NCBI GenBank assembly: GCA_029259285.1
Contig: JAPDJB010000111.1
Location: 1 to 17,691, forward strand
DNA from: Candidatus Bathyarchaeota archaeon
Lineage (GTDB): Archaea; Thermoproteota; Bathyarchaeia; TCS64; B23
DNA length: 17,691 nucleotides
Direction of reading: 5' to 3'
Position numbers and translations under genes: made by a program. Below the pieces are notes generated by a model. That model was not told the origin of the DNA. It saw nothing but the letters and a program-made list of their open reading frames with translations, and did no database searches. Shown here one piece after another: positions 5,487 through 12,266 of the stretch (the first letter of the stretch is position 1; every line of letters starts with the position of its first letter).

Positions 5487-6713
5487 ATGCCCTTCGAATT
5501 CTTAACCCTCGACGACGTAGATGTGAAGGGTAAAACCATCTTCCTCAGGGTCGACGTAAACTCGCCGATAGACCCCTCAACGGAGAGGATCCTCGATGAT
5601 TCGAGGATCAAGGCCATCGCCCCAACCCTCCAGGAGCTTAGGGCTGCAAGGGTAGTCCTAGGCTCCCATCAGAGCAGGCCTGGTCGATACGACTTCACCT
5701 CCCTCCAAGCCCATGCAAGGGTCATCCAGATGTACTATGACGGCCCAGTGAAGTTCATAGACGACGTCATAGGCCCAAAGGCCCTGGAGGCGATAGAGAG
5801 CCTAAAGACGGGTGAGATACTGGTTCTGGACAACCTGAGGAAGATCGAGGAGGAGAACCGGAATATGCCGCCGGAGGAGGCGGCGAAGACGAGGCTTGTT
5901 GAGGCCCTCGCACCGCACTTCGACCTAGTCGTCAACGACGCCTTCGCCGCGGCGCATAGAAGTCAGCCCAGTCTCATAGGCTTCGGGGAGCGGCTCCCCA
6001 TGGTTGCTGGGAGATTGATGCAGCGGGAGCTTGAAGCCCTTGAAAGGGTATTGGAGAATCCTGATAGGCCATGCATCTTCATCCTAGGCGGAGCAAAGGT
6101 TGAGGATAGGCTTCCGGTCATAGAGAGGGTTCTGAGGGAGGGGATCGCCGACAAGGTTCTCTTAGGCGGCCTGGTTCAGGAGCCCTTCCTAATGGCCCGA
6201 GGATACCTCCCAAGACGTCTGGAGCAGCTCGACGACTCGGGGCGCCGCCTCGTCGACGAGGCCTCAAGGCTTCTAGACGCCTATGGAGACCGCATCGAGC
6301 TTCCAGTAGACCTCGCCCTCGACGTCGGCGGTGAGCGGATAGAGGTGGGAGTGGGAAAGCTGACGGATGAAACAAACATCTATGACATCGGCCTAAACAC
6401 CATCGTCCGCTACATAGAGGAGGTTAAAACTGCTGGAACCATCGTCGCCGAGGGCCCCCTAGGAATGTTTGAGCGAAGAGGCTTCCACATAGGAACAAAG
6501 GAGCTCCTAAGAACGATGGCTGAATCCCCAGCCTACACCCTAATAGGCGGAGGCCACCTAGGAGCCATGGCCTCCCTCCTCGGCCTAGAGGGGAAGATAG
6601 ACCACATAAGCACGGGCGGAGGAGCACTTCTCACACTGTTGGCCGGAGCACCCATGCCGGTAATCCAAGCCCTAGAACGAGCCAAGAAAAGATGGGGAAG
6701 CCAACAAGGTTAA
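5487..6713 (+). CDS. pgk: Phosphoglycerate kinase, archaeal type
   Basis: A 408-residue enzyme, normal length for the family. It interconverts 1,3-bisphosphoglycerate plus ADP and 3-phosphoglycerate plus ATP in glycolysis/gluconeogenesis. Substrate-binding residues are seen in RVDVNSPID (Arg21, Asp23, Asn25), DDSRI (Arg40) and SHQSRPG (His61, Arg64), and in NDAFAAAHRSQPS. The nucleotide-binding half shows GGAKVEDRLPVI, EGPLGMFE, and the glycine loops GGGHLGAM and STGGGA. The second-strand motif is SHQSRP instead of the bacterial SHLGRP, and GGGHL replaces GGGDS; both fit archaeal forms. It starts at the ATG at 5487 and follows the small helical gene by 45 bases. Two tRNA genes follow on the same strand. 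Confidence 0.97.
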   Translation: MPFEFLTLDDVDVKGKTIFLRVDVNSPIDPSTERILDDSRIKAIAPTLQELRAARVVLGSHQSRPGRYDFTSLQAHARVIQMYYDGPVKFIDDVIGPKALEAIESLKTGEILVLDNLRKIEEENRNMPPEEAAKTRLVEALAPHFDLVVNDAFAAAHRSQPSLIGFGERLPMVAGRLMQRELEALERVLENPDRPCIFILGGAKVEDRLPVIERVLREGIADKVLLGGLVQEPFLMARGYLPRRLEQLDDSGRRLVDEASRLLDAYGDRIELPVDLALDVGGERIEVGVGKLTDETNIYDIGLNTIVRYIEEVKTAGTIVAEGPLGMFERRGFHIGTKELLRTMAESPAYTLIGGGHLGAMASLLGLEGKIDHISTGGGALLTLLAGAPMPVIQALERAKKRWGSQQG

Positions 6714-6748
6714 TAAGCCAAACCCCTCCACAAACCCCTTAGAACAGC

Positions 6749-6822
6749 GGGGCCGTGGTCCAGCTAGGAAGGATACGTGGCTTGGGCCCACGTGGTCGCC
6801 GGTTCAAATCCGGCCGGCCCCA
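6749..6822 (+). tRNA. tRNA-Pro (anticodon TGG)
   Basis: A full cloverleaf is visible: acceptor GGGGCCG (6749-6755) pairs with CGGCCCC (6815-6821), discriminator A at 6822. The D-arm is GTCC/GGAT, the anticodon stem CGTGG/CCACG encloses the loop CTTGGGC with anticodon TGG, and the T-arm GCCGG/CCGGC encloses TTCAAAT. No intron is present and the 3' CCA is not encoded. A TATA-like TTAATAAGC lies about 33 bases upstream (6711-6719), next to the pgk stop codon. Confidence 0.95.
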
Positions 6823-6883
6823 TCGACGTAAAGCCGCCCTGGAGCAAGATTAAAATCTAATCCCTCAGACCGATCTATATCGG

Positions 6884-6958
6884 GCCGGGTTGGCTGAGTG
6901 GCGAGGCGGCTGCCTGCAGAGCAGCTACACGGGGGTTCGAATCCCTCACCCGGCTCCA
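6884..6958 (+). tRNA. tRNA-Cys (anticodon GCA), CCA encoded
   Basis: Acceptor GCCGGGT (6884-6890) pairs with ACCCGGC (6948-6954). The anticodon stem GCTGC/GCAGC encloses the loop CTGCAGA with anticodon GCA, and the T-arm GGGGG/CCCTC encloses TTCGAAT. The discriminator is T (6955), the identity base expected for tRNA-Cys, followed by an encoded CCA at 6956-6958. The preceding tRNA-Pro lacks an encoded CCA. A TATA-like GATTAAAATCT lies at 6848-6858. The toxin gene on the other strand ends inside the last 13 bases of this gene. Confidence 0.95.
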
Positions 6959-7353
6959 AGGCCTTTAATCTCCATCGCTGAGTGGGCTGTGGCTCCCTTC
7001 TCTATGGCTTTCGCCTTCAGTCTCTCATCCTCGGTGATGATCTCCTCCCCCAGCTCTAGGGCTAGGTGTAGATATGTGGCGTCGTAGAAGGTTAGGCCTG
7101 TCTCGGCGGCCAGCTTCAGGGCTTCTTTCATGTTGAGCTCCTCGAATTTTATCACCCTCATGTTTTGGAATATGTCCCAGATGATCCCCATCGATTTTAA
7201 TGCTCCCTCCCTCGTAAGCAGCCCTCTCCTGATACCTTTCCATAGGGCGTTTCCCAGCTCATAGATGGCTAGGTCTATGGTGATCTCGTCGGCGAGGGGT
7301 GTAAGTCTCCTCAGCTTGATTAGGAGGTAGATGGAGCTGGCGTCGAAGATCAT
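6946..7353 (-). CDS. vapC: VapC-type PIN-domain toxin (ribonuclease)
   Basis: A 135-residue PIN-domain nuclease. The acidic metal-binding residues are in place: Asp4 (MIFDASSIY), Glu32 (IYELGNALWKG), Asp91 (LTFYDATYLHLA) and Asp109 (ITEDERLKAKA). Family members cleave RNA, often tRNA or rRNA, unless bound by VapB. The start ATG overlaps the stop of the upstream antitoxin gene by 4 bases. The 3' end is unusual: the stop codon (6946-6948) and the final Gly-Ala-Gly codon region are antisense to the T-stem, acceptor and CCA of tRNA-Cys, a 13-base overlap. The chain is complete and no key residue is lost, so it is probably active. Confidence 0.92.
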   Translation of the reverse strand: MIFDASSIYLLIKLRRLTPLADEITIDLAIYELGNALWKGIRRGLLTREGALKSMGIIWDIFQNMRVIKFEELNMKEALKLAAETGLTFYDATYLHLALELGEEIITEDERLKAKAIEKGATAHSAMEIKGLGAG

Positions 7354-7580
7354 CTCCCCTCACGATCCTCCCTGATACTCTCGATGATGAACTCCACCGT
7401 CATCCGCTCTAGGAGGGGTGCGATCTCCTCCAGCTTCTCCTCCAGCTCCCTCATCCTCGCCTCGGCGACGGCCCTCCTCAGGGCCTCCCTAACCACATCA
7501 GCCACCTTAATCCCCCTACGCCTAAGCTCCTCCTTCAACTCCGCTGGTATCTTCACGGAGATGGTTGCATAACGCCCCAT
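7350..7580 (-). CDS. vapB: VapB-type ribbon-helix-helix antitoxin
   Basis: A 76-residue protein. The N-terminal strand ATISVKIPAELKEELRRRG and the helix VADVVREALRRAVAEAR form a ribbon-helix-helix DNA-binding dimer unit. The C-terminal part (about 45-76), with alternating leucines and acidic residues, should bind and block VapC. The gene starts at the ATG at 7580 with GAGAGG immediately before it and overlaps vapC by 4 bases. Such pairs bind their own promoter. The upstream TATA box at 7611-7620 and the GGTAAACC boxes around it are the likely control region. Confidence 0.9.
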   Translation of the reverse strand: MGRYATISVKIPAELKEELRRRGIKVADVVREALRRAVAEARMRELEEKLEEIAPLLERMTVEFIIESIREDREGR

Positions 7581-7595
7581 CCTCTCAGCCGTAAT

Positions 7596-7678
7596 GGTAA
7601 ACCCCTCTGGAGATATTAAGATTACCTATCTGTAAACCATGAAGTAATAAATCATGGAGGAATTATTGGTTTACCAAT
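7596..7678 (-). promoter_or_regulatory. vapBC promoter with three GGTAAACC-like boxes
   Basis: On the minus strand a TATA box CTTAATATCT (complement of 7611-7620) stands about 35 bases before the vapB ATG. GGTAAACC occurs at 7596-7603, TGTAAACC at 7631-7638 and the reverse complement GGTTTACC at 7668-7675, spaced 35 and 37 bases. The last copy is the centre of a near-perfect palindrome, ATTGGT-TT-ACCAAT (7665-7678), which lies within the 3' end of the dehydrogenase gene. The boxes flank the TATA box and suit autoregulation by VapB/VapC. Binding is inferred. Confidence 0.45.
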
Positions 7679-8626
7679 CTGCTCTGGAACCACATTCGGC
7701 GGCCTCCTCCCCTCCAGGACTGCTCTCACGTTTTGGGCGCAGACCAAGGCCATCCGTCTCCTCGTCTCCCTGGTCGCCGATCCTATGTGGGGTGTTAGGA
7801 CGACGTTCTCCAGCCTCAACAGCGGATCATCCAGCGGTATGGGCTCCTCCTCGTAGACGTCTAGGGCCGCCCCAGCTATCCATCCCTCCTTTAGGGCCTT
7901 CACCAGCGCCTTCTGGTCGATGACCTTCCCCCTCGAGGTGTTTATGAGGAGCGCCGACGGCTTCATCATCCTCAGCTCTCCCTCTCCGATGAGCCTCTCA
8001 GTGGAGGGGGGGAGGGGAACATGGATCGAGACTATGTCAACCCTCTGGAGGAGTTCCTTTAGAGAGACGTATTCGGCGCCGTATGCCTCCTCCAGCTCGG
8101 GCCTCCTCACCACATCATTGTAGATGACCTTAACTCCAAATCCCTGGGCTCTACGGGCCACCTCCGAGCCTATTCGTCCGAGGCCTATGATTCCGAGGGT
8201 CTTCCCCTCTAGGTCTATGCCGAAGGGGAGGCGTTCACGCCTCAGGGCCCAGCGCTCCCTCACGAAGCGGTCAGCCCTGACGAGATGCCTAGAAAGAGTG
8301 AGGATCAAACCCCAGGTTAGGTCTGCGACGGCTCCGGAGAGGACGTCGGGCGTATAGGTGACGTAGACCCCACGCCTCGTGCAGGCCTCAACGTCGACGT
8401 TGTCGTAGCCGACGCCGAATCTGGCGACGATCCTAAGCCTCGGAGCCCTCGCCAGGAACCTCTCATCTACACGCTCCATCCCAGCCACGAGGGCATCAGC
8501 ATCCCCCAGGGCCTCCCGATAACCCTCTTCCCCAGGCTGATGGTAGATCACCTCGGCTAAGTCGCTGAGGCTCTCAGCCACATCCCTCGGGAAGTTGTGT
8601 TCGCCGACGCTGACTAAGATTCTCAA
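7652..8626 (-). CDS. D-isomer-specific 2-hydroxyacid dehydrogenase (glyoxylate reductase / phosphoglycerate dehydrogenase-like)
   Basis: An NAD(P)-dependent reductase of 2-oxo acids. The Rossmann nucleotide loop is GKTLGIIGLGRIGSEVARRA. The catalytic Arg, Glu and His are in NTSRGKVID, DVYEEEPIP and LTPHIGSAT. The N-terminal part has VARFGVGYDNVDV, the substrate-loop signature. At 324 residues it has the length of glyoxylate/hydroxypyruvate reductases and lacks the ACT domain of serine-pathway SerA, so the exact substrate is open. The frame is open to a TTG at 8650, but a TATA box CATTAAAACG (complement of 8651-8660) would start transcription near 8629, so I choose the TTG at 8626, giving MRILVSVGEH. 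It is upstream of vapB on the same strand, but the vapBC pair has its own promoter. Confidence 0.9.
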   Translation of the reverse strand: MRILVSVGEHNFPRDVAESLSDLAEVIYHQPGEEGYREALGDADALVAGMERVDERFLARAPRLRIVARFGVGYDNVDVEACTRRGVYVTYTPDVLSGAVADLTWGLILTLSRHLVRADRFVRERWALRRERLPFGIDLEGKTLGIIGLGRIGSEVARRAQGFGVKVIYNDVVRRPELEEAYGAEYVSLKELLQRVDIVSIHVPLPPSTERLIGEGELRMMKPSALLINTSRGKVIDQKALVKALKEGWIAGAALDVYEEEPIPLDDPLLRLENVVLTPHIGSATRETRRRMALVCAQNVRAVLEGRRPPNVVPEQIGKPIIPP

Positions 8627-8650
8627 ATCGATTAGACCCTCCCCCTTCAA

Positions 8651-8660
8651 CGTTTTAATG
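8651..8660 (-). promoter_or_regulatory. TATA box for the 2-hydroxyacid dehydrogenase gene
   Basis: On the minus strand it reads CATTAAAACG, centred about 29 bases before the TTG at 8626. This is the main reason for preferring that start over the TTG at 8650. Confidence 0.45.
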
Positions 8661-8762
8661 ATGATGCTTCAAGGTCTCGATAGAAGGGGTGTTAGCTGAA
8701 GCTGAACCAGTAATCTGGCAGCCGCCGTCGCCCATAGAGATGGCTCTCAGCCCACATCAACT

Positions 8763-8787
8763 CCAATATTACAAAAATTTATATTGG
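8763..8787 (+). promoter_or_regulatory. Cupin-gene promoter enclosed by an inverted repeat
   Basis: CCAATAT (8763-8769) and ATATTGG (8781-8787) form a perfect 7-base inverted repeat with an 11-base spacer. The TATA-like ATTTATAT (8777-8784) lies across the spacer and the right arm. A second, offset pair, TATTAC (8768-8773) and GTAATA (8787-8792), is nested in it. The TATA centre predicts a transcription start near 8806, 10 bases before the ATG at 8816. A regulator bound here would compete with TBP. Confidence 0.45.
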
Positions 8788-8815
8788 TAATACGGGGGGA
8801 TCGATGTGATCCCAG

Positions 8816-9139
8816 ATGAGTGAGGTTAGGGTGCTGAAGCCAACCCTCCCAGAGGGGAGTCGATGGATGGAGCTCCTGAGGCCGAGCGTCGAGTCTAAGG
8901 CTCTGAAGGTTGGCTATGTGAGGCTGAGACCTGGTGAGCGTATCGGTGAGCATAACACGGGTGAACGGGAGGAGGTCATCTACGTCGTCAGGGGTCGGGG
9001 ATATCTCATAGCTGAGGATGGCCGCCACCCCATCGAGGCTGGAGCCGTCGCCTACGTCCCGCCGAATATGAGGCATGACGTGGAGAACGGCGGTGAGGAT
9101 GTCTTAGAATACTACTACCTCACAAGCTCCCTGAAGTAG
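8816..9139 (+). CDS. Single-domain cupin protein
   Basis: A 107-residue beta-barrel protein. Motif 1 is PGERIGEHNTGEREEVIYVVRGRG and motif 2 is GAVAYVPPNMRHDVEN. By the cupin pattern the metal ligands would be His46, Glu53 and His87. The second His of the usual HxH is replaced by Thr48, so the metal site has three rather than four standard ligands. Small cupins serve as isomerases, dioxygenases or ligand sensors; the role here cannot be fixed. The start is the ATG at 8816; an ATG at 8804 runs straight into TGA. The gene overlaps the convergent oxidoreductase by 25 bases. An inverted repeat surrounds its TATA box. Confidence 0.88.
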   Translation: MSEVRVLKPTLPEGSRWMELLRPSVESKALKVGYVRLRPGERIGEHNTGEREEVIYVVRGRGYLIAEDGRHPIEAGAVAYVPPNMRHDVENGGEDVLEYYYLTSSLK

Positions 9140-10065
9140 GGCATCACCCTCTCAGCGAAGAGCCTGGCCCCCTCAACCCTTGGGAAGTCGATGAAGCGGA
9201 GGATGAAGTGTTCAACCCCCATCTCCACATACTCAGCGATCCTGTCGACCACCTCCTCTGGGTCTCCTATGATGTAGCGATCCTCCTCCCCCCTCCCTAT
9301 GAAGGGATTCTCCTCCGCAAGCCTCCAAGCCTCGTCGCTCTTCTCAGCTATCGCCACCATGTTGGCCAACGTCTTCACGATGCCCCCTAGGTCTCGACCC
9401 ACAGCTTTGCAGTGCTTCTCTAAGGCCTCCAGCTTCCGTCTATAGGTTTCTGGGGAGACATTTGGTATGTTCCACCAATCAGCCTCCTCAGCCACAACCC
9501 GCAGGAGATATCGCTCACCTCCGCCTCCGACGAGGATGGGCGGCATAGGTTCAGGCTTAGGATAGCAGTAGGCCGCCTCAACGCTGTAGAATCGTCCCTT
9601 GAAGCTGGAGACTCCCCTGGTCCACATCTCCCTTATAATGCGGACGGCCTCCCGTAGCTGGGCTATGCGAACCCGATGTGGGGGGAACTCGTAGCCGTAG
9701 GCTTTATACTCATCCTCCTTCCATCCGGCCCCTATGCCGAGGATGAATCTTCCACCGCTGAGCATCTGAAGCGTCGCCCCCATCTTCGCCACCAATACGG
9801 GGCTTCTAAAGGAGTTGCAGAGAACTATGCTTCCAAAGGTCAGCTTCGGGAAGAGGGCTGAGAGATAGCTGATGGCCGATAGGCATTCAAGGTTCGGCGT
9901 CTCCCGTGGAACGAAGTCGGCCCAGGGGTAGAGGTGGTCGCAGACCCAAGCCGAGTCATAGAGGTCGCTGAGCCTCCCGAGGAAGCTGAGAACCTGACCT
10001 ATGAAGGCCGTCCCGCTGCTCCCATCGATGGGGAAGCTGGGAACCCTCAAACCAAACTTAGTCAT
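9115..10065 (-). CDS. LLM-class flavin oxidoreductase, probably F420-dependent
   Basis: A 316-residue luciferase-like TIM-barrel protein. The hallmark GRFILGIGAGWKEDEYKAYG followed by PHRVRIAQLREAVRIIREMW is the signature of the bacterial-luciferase/F420-reductase superfamily, and PPILVGGGGERYLLRVVAEEADWWN is the second conserved block. Near the start is SAWVCDHLYPW, equivalent to the substrate/F420-pocket strand. It probably transfers hydride between F420 and an unidentified alcohol, aldehyde or imine; FMN use is possible. An adjacent TTG (10068) precedes the ATG (10065); I take the ATG, which changes one residue. It is 121 bases after the GGPP synthase stop, on the same strand, and may be read through from that operon, as no clear TATA box sits at the right distance. 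Confidence 0.9.
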   Translation of the reverse strand: MTKFGLRVPSFPIDGSSGTAFIGQVLSFLGRLSDLYDSAWVCDHLYPWADFVPRETPNLECLSAISYLSALFPKLTFGSIVLCNSFRSPVLVAKMGATLQMLSGGRFILGIGAGWKEDEYKAYGYEFPPHRVRIAQLREAVRIIREMWTRGVSSFKGRFYSVEAAYCYPKPEPMPPILVGGGGERYLLRVVAEEADWWNIPNVSPETYRRKLEALEKHCKAVGRDLGGIVKTLANMVAIAEKSDEAWRLAEENPFIGRGEEDRYIIGDPEEVVDRIAEYVEMGVEHFILRFIDFPRVEGARLFAERVMPYFRELVR

Positions 10066-10188
10066 CAAAATAGATTAAGGGCCTCAAGAAGTCATAGATG
10101 TTCCGATCAGCCTCTAAGCCTCCTCATTCTTCCATCCGATGAAAGGCCCTATGGATAGAGAGCTAAACACATCAATGAGTCATTTGGC

Positions 10189-11172
10189 CTAATAGGTTCT
10201 TCTGATGAAGAAGTCGACGAGCTCCTCCAGGTCTTTACGTGCCTCGCATTCGGGGAACCCCCTCAGCCTCCTCTTCGCCTCCTCGACGTATCTCTCAGCC
10301 TCTCGTCTTGCATAGTCTATGGAGCCGAGTCTCTCGATGGTCTCTATGGCTCTGCTTATGGCCTCTGGAGATGCATCCTCGACGCCGAGGACTGATTCTA
10401 TGATCCGGCGCTCCTCCCCAGAGGCGTTTTTGAGGGCGTGGATTATGATGAGCGTCTTCTTCCCCTCCCTTAGATCGCTTCCGATGGGCTTGCCGAGGGT
10501 CTCCTCATCGGCTGTTATGCCTAGGATGTCGTCGATGAGTTGGAAGGCGACTCCAGCGTTGTATCCATAGCCCCTCAGGAGCTCCACCTCGCTTTCAGGG
10601 GCGCCGCCGACGATGGCTCCGATCTCTGCGCAGGCTTCGAAGAGGGAGGCTGTCTTGCCGCCGACCATCCTGTAATAGTCCTCCTCGGAGACTTCGCTGA
10701 GCTTTGGATATGAGACGTCGAGTATTTGGCCCTCGCAGATGTGGATGGCCGCCTTGGTCGCCCTCCTGATACAGTTCAATATGCGTTCTGGGGGTATGTC
10801 CTCCACCTCGGTCATGGCCTCGTAGACCTTTGCGAAGAGGAGGTCTCCGCTGGCTAGAGCTAGGGGCAATCCATATTTGACGTGAACCGTTGGGACTCCT
10901 CGGCGTAGCTCGTCTCTATCCATTATGTCGTCGTGGATGAGGGTGAAGTTGTGGAGCATCTCCACTGCTGCGGCGAAGGGGAGCGTCTTCTCGACGTCTC
11001 CTCCGACGAGTTCACAGCTCTTCACGACGAGGTAGGGCCTCAGCCTCTTACCCCCAGCCTTCAGGAGGTATCTCGAGGCCTCGTAGAGGATGGGGGGCTC
11101 TCCTTCGAGGAGTTTCATTATGTAGGCGTCGACCCTCTCGGCGTTTCTTTTGAGCTTCTCTATTAGGTTCAT
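10189..11172 (-). CDS. Geranylgeranyl diphosphate synthase (short-chain polyprenyl synthase)
   Basis: A 327-residue trans-prenyltransferase that builds the C20 chain for archaeal ether lipids from IPP and allylic diphosphates. The first Asp-rich motif is DDIMD at residues 81-85 (NFTLIHDDIMDRDELRRG) and the second is the QLIDDILGI block near residue 210, with KPIGSDLREGKKT after it. Five residues before the first motif is Phe76, the position whose aromatic side chain limits archaeal type I enzymes to C20, so GGPP is the likely product. KAGGKRLRP near residue 40 binds IPP. The frame extends 18 codons further, but the ATG at 11172 gives a 4-base ATGA overlap with the stop of the upstream isomerase gene and a normal N-terminus (MNLIEKLKRN). 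It is the last isoprenoid gene of the operon. Confidence 0.95.
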   Translation of the reverse strand: MNLIEKLKRNAERVDAYIMKLLEGEPPILYEASRYLLKAGGKRLRPYLVVKSCELVGGDVEKTLPFAAAVEMLHNFTLIHDDIMDRDELRRGVPTVHVKYGLPLALASGDLLFAKVYEAMTEVEDIPPERILNCIRRATKAAIHICEGQILDVSYPKLSEVSEEDYYRMVGGKTASLFEACAEIGAIVGGAPESEVELLRGYGYNAGVAFQLIDDILGITADEETLGKPIGSDLREGKKTLIIIHALKNASGEERRIIESVLGVEDASPEAISRAIETIERLGSIDYARREAERYVEEAKRRLRGFPECEARKDLEELVDFFIRRTY

Positions 11173-12266
11173 CGTTTCCCCCTCCTGGCGTAGCTCTCTG
11201 GGTTGAATCCCCTCATCCTCAGCCATTCGGCTGTCCTCCCCGTGATGACTATGGGCGTCCTCCTCAGCTCCTCCACGTCTCTGGCTCCGACGAGGAACAT
11301 AACCGTCCTCAGCTCCCTTATGAGTTCCAGGATATAACTCCTGACGCTTTCGAGGCCCTCAACGGCTCTTTGGAGGAAGGGTCTCGCTATGCCGACGGCG
11401 TCGGCTCCGAGGGCGATGGCCTTAGCTATGTCCAGCCCCATTCTTATGCCTCCTGATGCTATCACCCGTAGACCTGTTGATTGGCTGACCTCAACTATGC
11501 TTATGGCTGTGGGTATGCCCCAGTCTCCGAGGGCTTTTCCTAGGGCTTCCCTCTCCTTGTCGCCGACTTCCCGTGCTATGTGGTGTTCGACGATGGCCCA
11601 GCTCGTTCCACCTGCTCCGGCTACGTCGATGGCCTCGGCTCCAGCCTTCTCTATCCGTTTGGCATCCTCGGCTGAGACTCCGCATCCGGTCTCCTTCATT
11701 ATTATCGGCGTTTCAAGGGCTTCGGCTAGCTCCCTTATCCTGGTGAGTATTCCCCTGTATCTGGTTTCGCCGCCTACCTGGACGGCTTCCTGTAGGGGGT
11801 TCATGTGTATCGCGAGGGCGTCTGCCTCCACCATCTCTATGCATCTCCTCGCCTCCTCGACGCCCCAGCCGAGGGATAGCTGTGGACAGCCGAGGTTTGC
11901 GATGACGAGGGTGTTGGGCGCCCGCTCCCTGACGATGGTGAAGGTTGGCTCCCTGGATGGGTCTTCGAGGGCGATGCGTTGACTTCCGACGCCTATGCCT
12001 ATGCCATACTCCTCTGCTGCTGTGGCTAAGACCTCGTTTATCCGTTTACCCTCCTCCGTTCCGCCGGTGAGGGCTGAGATGATTATTGGGGCCTCAAGCC
12101 TACAGCCGAAAAGCCTTATGGAGGTGTCGACCTCCTCCAGGTCGATCTCGGGCAGCGCCCTGTGGATGAGGTGTATCTCCTCCAGGCCTGTTGAGACCCC
12201 TGACTCAACGGCCTCCTCGAGGGAGACCCTGATATGCCTATTCTTCCTCTCCTCAATCGTCGGCAT
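11169..12266 (-). CDS. fni: Isopentenyl-diphosphate delta-isomerase, type 2 (FMN-dependent)
   Basis: A 365-residue flavoenzyme interconverting IPP and DMAPP, giving the primer for GGPP synthase. It begins with the family pattern EERKNRHIRVSLEEAV, then IISALTGGTEEGKRIN, GIGIGVGSQR, the substrate segment AIHMNPLQEAVQ, IIMKETGCGVS, GAGGTSW and the FMN phosphate loop SGGIRMGLDIAKAIALGAD. The ATG at 12266 is inside the 3' end of the kinase gene (14-base overlap), and its stop overlaps the start of GGPP synthase by 4 bases, so the three should be translationally coupled. Long antisense open frames exist over this gene, but they are by-products of its codon use. Confidence 0.97.
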   Translation of the reverse strand: MPTIEERKNRHIRVSLEEAVESGVSTGLEEIHLIHRALPEIDLEEVDTSIRLFGCRLEAPIIISALTGGTEEGKRINEVLATAAEEYGIGIGVGSQRIALEDPSREPTFTIVRERAPNTLVIANLGCPQLSLGWGVEEARRCIEMVEADALAIHMNPLQEAVQVGGETRYRGILTRIRELAEALETPIIMKETGCGVSAEDAKRIEKAGAEAIDVAGAGGTSWAIVEHHIAREVGDKEREALGKALGDWGIPTAISIVEVSQSTGLRVIASGGIRMGLDIAKAIALGADAVGIARPFLQRAVEGLESVRSYILELIRELRTVMFLVGARDVEELRRTPIVITGRTAEWLRMRGFNPESYARRGKR

